NCBI GenBank assembly: GCA_002421005.1
Contig: DIJC01000023.1
Coordinates: 1 to 64,000, forward strand
DNA length: 64,000 nucleotides
Source of the DNA: Enterobacteriaceae bacterium UBA5654
GTDB taxonomy: Bacteria; Pseudomonadota; Gammaproteobacteria; Enterobacterales; Enterobacteriaceae
Direction: 5' to 3'
The notes beneath the pieces were generated by a model that saw only the letters and a program-made list of their open reading frames with translations, was not told the origin of the DNA and searched no databases. Positions 47,014 through 53,391 of this stretch are shown here, one piece after another. The translations under genes and the position numbers were made by a program. Numbering within the stretch: the stretch's first letter is position 1; every line of letters begins with the position of its first letter.

Positions 47014-47061
47014 ACTATGAGGTATCCATGTAGCCTTGTTTGATGGAGAGCATGTAGCCTT
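47014..47061 (-). promoter_or_regulatory. Two PAM-flanked partial targets of the mini-CRISPR spacer
   Basis: Minus strand. Site A: AAG (47037-47035), then GCTACATGGATACC and TCATAGT (47034-47014), matching the spacer at 15 of 21 positions: 1-5, 7-9 and 13-19. Site B: AAG (47061-47059), then GCTACATGCTCTCC (47058-47045), matching at 1-5, 7, 8, 10, 11, 13 and 14. Both mismatch at position 6 and 12, which Cascade leaves unpaired. They lie between TAAAAT (minus -10, 47014-47009) and TATACT (plus -10, 47065-47070). Site B lies within the spacer of TTGATG-19-TATACT. Confidence 0.65.
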
Positions 47062-47070
47062 AAATATACT
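47040..47070 (+). promoter_or_regulatory. Candidate promoter of the cas8e operon
   Basis: TTGATG (47040-47045) and TATACT (47065-47070) with a long 19-bp spacer. Transcription would start near 47077, giving a ~330-nt leader before cas8e. The long spacing makes it tentative. Confidence 0.4.
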
Positions 47071-47076
47071 GCTTTA

Positions 47077-47407
47077 CACCACAAAAATGATGCTGCTATC
47101 ATCGCCTTCAACAGAAAAACCCCAAGGTTAGGGTGGTTTCTGGATAAGGAACGTCCAACCCTGGGGCAGCCTGAAGAACTGCATCTTACTATGGAATGGG
47201 CGTCCGGGTCACCGGTTACAAGGGCAAGGTTTCTTATGTTAATTAATCTCGCGCTTAGCCACACAGAAATAGTGCTGCTTTTGGCTTTTTTCTGTTCTGG
47301 ACTGAAGCGGTAACGTCCAGTTGGCTCCTTCGGGAGCCAACTTCCTGGGTGTAGTTCCAGCCCTCACTAACTGATTTTGCTGCACTCCCCTATACAGGAG
47401 TAACTCT
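47077..47407 (+). other. Structured, unexplained leader upstream of cas8e
   Basis: No convincing ORF. Two structures stand out. An interrupted hairpin pairs CCCC (47120-47123) with GGGG (47163-47166) and AGGGT (47130-47134) with ACCCT (47158-47162). A perfect 10-bp stem AGTTGGCTCC / GGAGCCAACT with loop TTCG lies at 47319-47342, 65 nt before the cas8e ATG and without a T-tract. Its origin and role are unknown to me. Confidence 0.5.
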
Positions 47408-48973
47408 ATGGATTTAACCAGGGAAAAATGGTTACCTGTTTTCCTCTCAGACGGCAAGAAAACCAAAATCTCGCTCTACGATCTGTTCGATGAGTCGGTG
47501 CGGGATGTCGCCTGGCCCCGGCCCGACTTTCAGGGGGACGGATGGAAAATGTTAATTGGCCTTCTGCAATGCTCTATAGCCCCAGAGGACGAAGACGACT
47601 GGGAGGAGGTTTGGCAAGAGGGCATTGAGCCAAAACGTTGGACAGAGGCTTTGCAGACTCTTTCGCCTGCCCTACAGTTCGGCGAACAAAAACCCGCCTT
47701 TTTGCAAAGCTTTGATCCTCTTGATAGTGAATACATCTCTGTCGCCAGCCTGCTCATTGATGCGCCTGGTGGTAACACGCTCAAACTGAATAAAGATCAT
47801 TTTATTAAAAGGGGATGCGTTGAGCGCATTTGTCCTCATTGTGCGGTTATTGCACTGTTCTCCGTTCAGACCAACTCGCCCGCAGGCGGAGCCGGGTATC
47901 GCGTCGGAATGCGCGGCGGTGGACCACTTACTACGCTGGTGGTGCCTGAAGATGAAGCCAGGTTTCCGCTGTGGAAAAAACTGTGGCTGAACGTTCTGCC
48001 ACAGGACAATCTCCCCGGCGTCGCACAGTTTCCGCTTATCTTCCCGTGGCTTGCGCCCACGAAAACCAGTGAAAAACCGGGTAACGTTGTCACCCCGGAA
48101 AATGCCCACCCGTTGCAGGCGTACTGGGGAATGCCCCGGCGTATTGAACTGGATTTCACCCATACCGAAGCCGGAAAGTGCGATTTATGCGGCGAGCTCA
48201 ATGATTCACTGCTGAGCCAAATGCGCACGAAAAATTATGGCGTGCAGTATGAGGGCTGGCGACATCCGTTTTCTCCGTATCGGCAGGCATTAAAAGATGC
48301 CTCCGCGCCATGGCTTGCCCTAAAAGGGCAACCGGGCGGCCTGAGCTATAAAGACTGGCTGGGACTGATCATGGAGCGCGAAGACAAATTTAACAAAATG
48401 CAGCCCGCGAAGGTGGTGCAGGCAGCCGGGCGGCGGAAAAATCTGGGGCTGTGGTGTTTTGCCTGGGATATGGATAATGCCAAAGCGCGCTGCTGGTATC
48501 AGCATCGTATACCGCTGTTCAACCTTCCGCGCTCCACACAGTTTATCGATACGGTTTCTCTGATGGTTTTGCTGGCTTCCGAAGCGCTGTCGCTCCTGCG
48601 AAATGCGCTGAAAAGCGCCAGATTTGAAGCGCCAAAAGAGGCTAAGGTCGATTTTAGCATGGTAGATATTGCCTTCTGGCAGGAGACCGAACCTTCTTTC
48701 CGCACATTACTGAATATCCTGGCTAACGATCCGCAGCGTAAAGAGGTGTTTACCCGCAAGGCATTACGCCAGTGGGAACGCGAGTTACATAGCTATCTGT
48801 TTCGCGTTTTTGACCGTGAAGAGCTGACCGATCCAGATTGCCCCGACTCTATCCTGTTACGCCAAATGAATGCCCGACGTGGGCTGGAAAATAGCTATCG
48901 TAAAAATAAAGCGCTTAAGGATGTACTGGCGCTGGCTGAAGAACAGAAGGAAGCTAAACATGCAGAATCTTGA
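47408..48973 (+). CDS. casA: Cascade large subunit Cas8e (Cse1/CasA)
   Basis: Recognises the PAM and recruits Cas3; 521 residues. It starts MDLTREKWLPVFLSDGKKTK, typical of the family. Zinc-site cysteines CPHC (142-145) and CDLC (258-261) are present. The L1 loop region before them (LKLNKDHFIKRG) and the C-terminal four-helix bundle (after about 370) are intact. The ribosome site is CAGGAG, 7 nt before the ATG. First gene of an eight-part I-E operon; cse2 overlaps its end by 14 bp. Confidence 0.96.
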   Translation: MDLTREKWLPVFLSDGKKTKISLYDLFDESVRDVAWPRPDFQGDGWKMLIGLLQCSIAPEDEDDWEEVWQEGIEPKRWTEALQTLSPALQFGEQKPAFLQSFDPLDSEYISVASLLIDAPGGNTLKLNKDHFIKRGCVERICPHCAVIALFSVQTNSPAGGAGYRVGMRGGGPLTTLVVPEDEARFPLWKKLWLNVLPQDNLPGVAQFPLIFPWLAPTKTSEKPGNVVTPENAHPLQAYWGMPRRIELDFTHTEAGKCDLCGELNDSLLSQMRTKNYGVQYEGWRHPFSPYRQALKDASAPWLALKGQPGGLSYKDWLGLIMEREDKFNKMQPAKVVQAAGRRKNLGLWCFAWDMDNAKARCWYQHRIPLFNLPRSTQFIDTVSLMVLLASEALSLLRNALKSARFEAPKEAKVDFSMVDIAFWQETEPSFRTLLNILANDPQRKEVFTRKALRQWERELHSYLFRVFDREELTDPDCPDSILLRQMNARRGLENSYRKNKALKDVLALAEEQKEAKHAES

Positions 48974-49562
48974 TACTGCTACGCTGCGCAGAATCACCCA
49001 TCCGCAGGCGCAAAAAGCGCTGGTTGACTGGTTTGCCGTATTGTCCGAGCGCTATGCCGACGAAGAGGGCAAACGCATTAACGGGCGGGCCTGGCGGGCA
49101 GAGCTAAAAAGAATGGAGCCGCCTTACGGCGTGATGATGTGCGAGGGTTTTCACGCGCTGTACCAGCAACTGAAAGGCCCTATGTCATTGCGTCCGCTGG
49201 ATAAAATGGCGCTGGCGCTGTTTGTCAGCGTCGCCGCTCATATTAAGAGCAATAAAGAAAAGCTTAGCTTTGCGGCACAGCTGGGGGAAAAACTCAACGG
49301 ATCAACATCCTGCGTTTCTTCCCTGCGCTTTGAACGGCTGCAAAAAGCGAGCGATCCAGACACGTTTTGCCAGTTACTGATTCAGGCAGTGAAAATCCGT
49401 GGTAGCGAGGGAGTGAACGTCCTGTCGCTGGCTGACAGCATTTTCCTGTGGATGGAAGAGTGGCAAAGACGGGAGAACCATGAACCAGAAACCAGCCACC
49501 CTTTTGATCGCAACCGCATTCGTTGGGCAAGTGAATATATTTCCACGTCTCATGGCAACTAA
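48960..49562 (+). CDS. casB: Cascade small subunit Cse2 (CasB)
   Basis: 200-residue helical protein that, as a dimer, stabilises the R-loop in Cascade. The ATG at 48960 gives MQNLDTATLRRITHPQAQKALVDWFAVLSE. The conserved RAELKRMEPPYGVMMCEGFH helix follows, with LSFAAQLG and RFERLQKASD typical of the family. It is longer than the 160-residue E. coli protein, with about 30 extra C-terminal residues. The start lies within cas8e, so translation is coupled. Confidence 0.94.
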   Translation: MQNLDTATLRRITHPQAQKALVDWFAVLSERYADEEGKRINGRAWRAELKRMEPPYGVMMCEGFHALYQQLKGPMSLRPLDKMALALFVSVAAHIKSNKEKLSFAAQLGEKLNGSTSCVSSLRFERLQKASDPDTFCQLLIQAVKIRGSEGVNVLSLADSIFLWMEEWQRRENHEPETSHPFDRNRIRWASEYISTSHGN

Positions 49563-49583
49563 TTATTTTAGAGGGATTTAATA

Positions 49584-50642
49584 ATGACTACCTTTATTCA
49601 ACTGCATTTATTGACCGCTTACGCTCCCGCCAACCTTAACCGCGATGATTCTGGCAGACCCAAAACGGCCTATATGGGCGGCGTTGAACGCTTGCGCGTT
49701 TCGTCGCAAAGCCTGAAGCGTGCCTGGCGTGTGTCTGAAACATTTGAATATGCGATGGATGGCTACATTGGCAAGCGCACCCGCCGAATCGGTGTAGATT
49801 ATGTCTTTCGCCCGATGACCAGCGCAGGCATTGCCGAAAAAACGGCGAAGGCAGCAGCGGAGAAAATTGCCGCTCAGTTCGGCAAAGTAAAAAATGACAA
49901 AAACGCGCCAGTCGAGAAAAACCTGGAAATTGAACAGATTGTTCATGTCAGCCAGCATGAAATCGATCTGATTAAAAGCCTTGTGGCGACGCTGATTGCT
50001 GAAAATCGCGAGCCAACGGACAACGAAGTAAAACTGCTACGCAAAGAGAAACGCAGCGTCGACATGGCGATGTTTGGTCGGATGCTGGCGTCATCGCCGG
50101 AGTTCAATGTAGAGGCCGCCTGCCAGGTTTCCCATGCGCTGGGCGTGAGCGCCGTCACCATCGAAAGTGATTTCTTCACGGCTGTAGACGATCTGAATAA
50201 CAAAGAGGAGGATGCCGGTTCTGGTCATCTGGGCGAGCAGGGCTTTGCTTCCGCACTCTTCTATACCTATATCTGCATCAGTCGCGATCTGCTGGTGGAA
50301 AATCTGGGCGGCGATGAAGAGCTGGCTAAACGCGCGATTGCGGCGTTGACCGAAACGGCGCTGACCGTATCGCCGACCGGTAAACAAAATAGCTTCGCCT
50401 CCCGCGCCTATGCCACCTACGCGCTGGCGGAAAGGGGTAACAGACAACCGCGCTCGCTGGCAGCGGCATTCTTCCAGCCGATACGCGATCCCGACCAGAT
50501 TGCGGCGGCCATCGCCTGTTTAAAACAGCAGCGTGACAGCTTCGATCGCGTCTACGGGGACTGTACTGACGATCATAATGAATTGAACGTTCAGAAAGGT
50601 GAAGGATCACTGGCGGAATTACTGGCCTTTGTCAGCCAGTAA
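49584..50642 (+). CDS. casC: Cascade backbone subunit Cas7e (CasC/Cse4)
   Basis: 352-residue RAMP-fold protein; six copies form the crRNA-binding backbone and their thumbs flip every sixth nucleotide. It starts MTTFIQLHLLTAYAPANLNR; GGVERLRVSSQSLKRAWR is the conserved basic segment, and SFASRAYATYALAERG occurs later. An AGAGGGATT site precedes the ATG; 21 bp separate it from cse2 and 9 bp from cas5e. Confidence 0.96.
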   Translation: MTTFIQLHLLTAYAPANLNRDDSGRPKTAYMGGVERLRVSSQSLKRAWRVSETFEYAMDGYIGKRTRRIGVDYVFRPMTSAGIAEKTAKAAAEKIAAQFGKVKNDKNAPVEKNLEIEQIVHVSQHEIDLIKSLVATLIAENREPTDNEVKLLRKEKRSVDMAMFGRMLASSPEFNVEAACQVSHALGVSAVTIESDFFTAVDDLNNKEEDAGSGHLGEQGFASALFYTYICISRDLLVENLGGDEELAKRAIAALTETALTVSPTGKQNSFASRAYATYALAERGNRQPRSLAAAFFQPIRDPDQIAAAIACLKQQRDSFDRVYGDCTDDHNELNVQKGEGSLAELLAFVSQ

Positions 50643-50651
50643 GGATGAACA

Positions 50652-51377
50652 ATGAAGCAATATCTGGTTTTTCAGCTGTACGCGCCGCTGGCGTCGTGGG
50701 GGGAGGAAGCGCCCGGCGAGATGCGCCACTCTGCCACGGTACCGACGCGTTCAGCGTTGCTGGGGCTGCTCGCCGCTGCGCTGGGCGTCCGTCGGGATGA
50801 AGAAGAGCGGTTGAATAACATCAACCAGCACTACCACCTGGCGGTGCACGCGCTGTCTGCGCAGGATCGCTGGCTGCGGGATTATCACACCGTCAGCGCT
50901 CCGCGTGAGAATAAAAAATATCGCTATTACACCCGGCGTGATGAGCTATGCCATGCGCCGGATGAGGTCAGTACGCTGATCTCACAGCGTGAATATCGCT
51001 GCGATGGTTACTGGCACGTGGCCATCAGTGCTATGCCGGGAGCACCATATTCACCTGAAGAACTGCGTGATGCGCTGTTAGCGCCGCATTTCCCGCTCTA
51101 TCTGGGACGAAAATCCTGCCCGTTGGCGCTGCCGCTGGCACCGCGTTTAATCACCGGTACGTTAAAAGAGGTACTGGTACAGGCGTCGCAGGAAATCACT
51201 GCCACAGAGCTGACCGGTTTTACGCTCAACGAAGGAATGTGCTACTGGGACGATCCTGCTGAAACTAGCCTGGCCTGGCAGCAGCAACAGCGCAGCAATA
51301 ATCAGCCGTTAAGCCGCCAGCGCTGGCAGTTTGGCAGTTATACCCGTTTCAGCGGTCCGCTACAGGGGGAAGCATGA
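50652..51377 (+). CDS. casD: Cascade subunit Cas5e (CasD)
   Basis: 241-residue RAMP protein that caps the crRNA 5' handle. It starts MKQYLVFQLYAPLASWGEEAPGEMR, the Cas5 signature, with TVPTRSALLGLLAAALGVRR following; LYLGRKSCPLALPL is the later conserved block. The stop overlaps the cas6e start as ATGA. Confidence 0.95.
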   Translation: MKQYLVFQLYAPLASWGEEAPGEMRHSATVPTRSALLGLLAAALGVRRDEEERLNNINQHYHLAVHALSAQDRWLRDYHTVSAPRENKKYRYYTRRDELCHAPDEVSTLISQREYRCDGYWHVAISAMPGAPYSPEELRDALLAPHFPLYLGRKSCPLALPLAPRLITGTLKEVLVQASQEITATELTGFTLNEGMCYWDDPAETSLAWQQQQRSNNQPLSRQRWQFGSYTRFSGPLQGEA

Positions 51378-52081
51378 TGTACCTGTCTCGCATTCAACTC
51401 CTGTTCAATAAACTGCAACCGGAGATGTTAGAAAAATGGGACTTGGCACAACCTTACGCCAGTCACCAGTGGTTATGGCAACTCTTCCCCGAACAGGAAA
51501 AGCGCCATTTTCTGTTCCGTCAGGAGGAACGTGGAGGCTTTTTTGTACTGTCGGCGACGCCGCCGCTAACGCAACATGCGCTGTTTAATGTTGCGACAAA
51601 ACCGTTTCAACCGCAGTTAGTCGATGGTATGGCGCTTGATTTCCAGCTACGCGCTAATCCGGTCATCACCCGTAACGATAAGCGCAGTGATGTGATGATG
51701 AATGCAAAGCATCAGGCGAAGATGGACGGCGTACCAAAGAGTCAGTGGTGGGAGCTACAGCAGCAGGCGGCGCAGTCATGGCTGGAAAGGCAGGGGGCGC
51801 AGCATGGTTTTCGTCTCCTCGTGCCAGACACTGATGTTTTTGCCGAGTGGGCGGGTGAAGAGTCTACCCAGACGCAGGCGACGGGTAGATGTGTAACAGC
51901 CTACCAGCAGCATCGTTTTGTCCGTAAAACAGGCGAAGCGCCGATCGTATTCAGCAGCGTCGATTTTGCAGGAAGTTTATGTATCACCGATGCTTCGTTG
52001 TTTGAACAGGCGCTGTTTTCAGGGCTGGGTAAAAGCAAAGCACTAGGCTGCGGTATGCTGATGGTGAAAAGGAGGCGCTAA
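51374..52081 (+). CDS. casE: CRISPR pre-crRNA endonuclease Cas6e (CasE)
   Basis: Cuts within each repeat at the base of the hairpin and stays bound to the crRNA 3' end. It has 235 residues. The likely catalytic His is about residue 31 in SHQWLWQLFP, corresponding to the E. coli His20 region. The C-terminal glycine-rich loop GLGKSKALGCGML is intact. Tandem ATG codons (51374 and 51377) make the exact start uncertain by one residue. It is expected also to process the degenerate repeats upstream of cas3. Confidence 0.95.
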   Translation: MMYLSRIQLLFNKLQPEMLEKWDLAQPYASHQWLWQLFPEQEKRHFLFRQEERGGFFVLSATPPLTQHALFNVATKPFQPQLVDGMALDFQLRANPVITRNDKRSDVMMNAKHQAKMDGVPKSQWWELQQQAAQSWLERQGAQHGFRLLVPDTDVFAEWAGEESTQTQATGRCVTAYQQHRFVRKTGEAPIVFSSVDFAGSLCITDASLFEQALFSGLGKSKALGCGMLMVKRRR

Positions 52082-52999
52082 ATGAGCTGGCTTCCTCTGA
52101 ATCCGATCCCGCTCAAAGATCGTGTATCAATGATCTTCCTTCAGTACGGGCAGATCGACGTGATCGACGGTGCGTTTGTATTAATTGATAAGACGGGAAT
52201 TCGCACGCATATTCCCGTTGGATCGGTTGCCTGCATCATGCTGGAGCCGGGAACGCGCGTGTCTCACGCGGCTGTTCGCCTGGCCGCTCAGGTGGGTACG
52301 TTACTGGTGTGGGTTGGCGAAGCCGGAGTGCGTGTATACGCCTCCGGTCAGCCTGGCGGAGCACGTTCAGACAAACTGCTTTACCAGGCAAAGCTGGCGC
52401 TGGACGAGGATTTACGGCTGAAAGTGGTGCGTAAAATGTATGAACTACGGTTTGGCGAACCTGCGCCAGCCCGTCGTTCTGTCGAACAATTGCGCGGTAT
52501 TGAAGGCAGTCGGGTACGAGCAACTTACGCCCTGCTGGCGAAAGAGTATGGCGTAAAATGGAATGGCCGCCGCTACGATCCTAAGGACTGGGAAAAGGGC
52601 GACACGGTGAACCAGTGCATCAGTGCGGCGACTTCATGTTTATACGGTGTCACCGAAGCCGCTGTGCTTGCCGCAGGCTATGCGCCAGCGATTGGTTTTG
52701 TGCACACCGGCAAACCGCTTTCTTTCGTTTACGATATCGCCGATATCATCAAATTCGATACTGTTGTACCCAAAGCATTCGAAATTGCTCGCCGGGAACC
52801 TGACGATCCCGACCGAAAAGTCCGTCTTGCCTGTCGGGATATTTTCCGCAGCAGTAAAACGCTGGCAAAGCTGATCCCACTTATCGAAGAGGTGCTTGCT
52901 GCGGGAGAGATCCAGCCGCCGCTTCCTCCTGAAGATGCGCAGCCTGTTGCGATCCCTCTCCCCATTTCTTTAGGCGATGCAGGTCACCGGAGTAATTAG
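52082..52999 (+). CDS. cas1: CRISPR integrase Cas1 (type I-E)
   Basis: Catalytic subunit of the Cas1-Cas2 spacer integrase; 305 residues, as in E. coli. Active-site residues are at the same positions: Glu141 in GIEGSRVRATY, His208 in IGFVHTGKP and Asp221 in VYDIADIIK. It starts immediately after the cas6e stop. An intact cas1-cas2 pair and long arrays suggest the system can still acquire spacers. Confidence 0.97.
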   Translation: MSWLPLNPIPLKDRVSMIFLQYGQIDVIDGAFVLIDKTGIRTHIPVGSVACIMLEPGTRVSHAAVRLAAQVGTLLVWVGEAGVRVYASGQPGGARSDKLLYQAKLALDEDLRLKVVRKMYELRFGEPAPARRSVEQLRGIEGSRVRATYALLAKEYGVKWNGRRYDPKDWEKGDTVNQCISAATSCLYGVTEAAVLAAGYAPAIGFVHTGKPLSFVYDIADIIKFDTVVPKAFEIARREPDDPDRKVRLACRDIFRSSKTLAKLIPLIEEVLAAGEIQPPLPPEDAQPVAIPLPISLGDAGHRSN

Positions 53000-53001
53000 C
53001 C

Positions 53002-53286
53002 ATGAGTATGTTAGTTGTGGTGACTGAAAACGTGCCGCCGCGCTTGCGCGGCAGGATGGCGGTCTGGTTGCTGGAAATTCGGGCTGGAGTGTATGTAGGC
53101 GATGTTTCCGCAAAAATTCGCGAAATGATATGGGAGCAGGTTTGCGGTCTGGCAGACGAAGGAAACGTTGTGATGGCATGGGCGACAAATACGGAATCAG
53201 GATTTGAATTCCAGACTTTCGGTGAAAACCGACGTATTCCGGTAGATTTGGATGGACTAAGATTAGTTTCTTTTCTTCCCCTTTAA
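53002..53286 (+). CDS. cas2: CRISPR adaptation protein Cas2 (type I-E)
   Basis: 94 residues, the I-E (Cas2e/CasF) subtype, starting MSMLVVVTENVPPRLRGRMAV and WLLEIRAGVYVGDVS. It bridges two Cas1 dimers as the structural centre of the integrase. It begins 2 bp after the cas1 stop. The leader of array 2 starts directly after its stop. Confidence 0.96.
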   Translation: MSMLVVVTENVPPRLRGRMAVWLLEIRAGVYVGDVSAKIREMIWEQVCGLADEGNVVMAWATNTESGFEFQTFGENRRIPVDLDGLRLVSFLPL

Positions 53287-53391
53287 GATCAACGGATTAC
53301 GAGTTCTTTAATAATAAGGAAATGTTTGAAATAAGTTGGTAGATTGTTGTGGTTGAAGTATGTGATTGATATTTAGGTATAATTTTTTAGA
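53287..53391 (+). promoter_or_regulatory. Leader of CRISPR array 2
   Basis: 105 bp of A+T-rich sequence between cas2 and the first repeat, ending in a TATAATTTTTTAGA-like tract. A 12-of-13 match to the IHF consensus (GATCAACGGATTA, 53287-53299) lies at its start. In E. coli IHF bends the I-E leader for integration; whether this match is used is uncertain. Confidence 0.7.

Noticed and set aside
47007..47264. 85-residue minus-strand frame in the cas3-cas8e gap as a possible small toxin
   Set aside because: No ribosome site, no hydrophobic toxin-like segment or Hok/Ldr pattern, and it spans the mini-CRISPR target sites.
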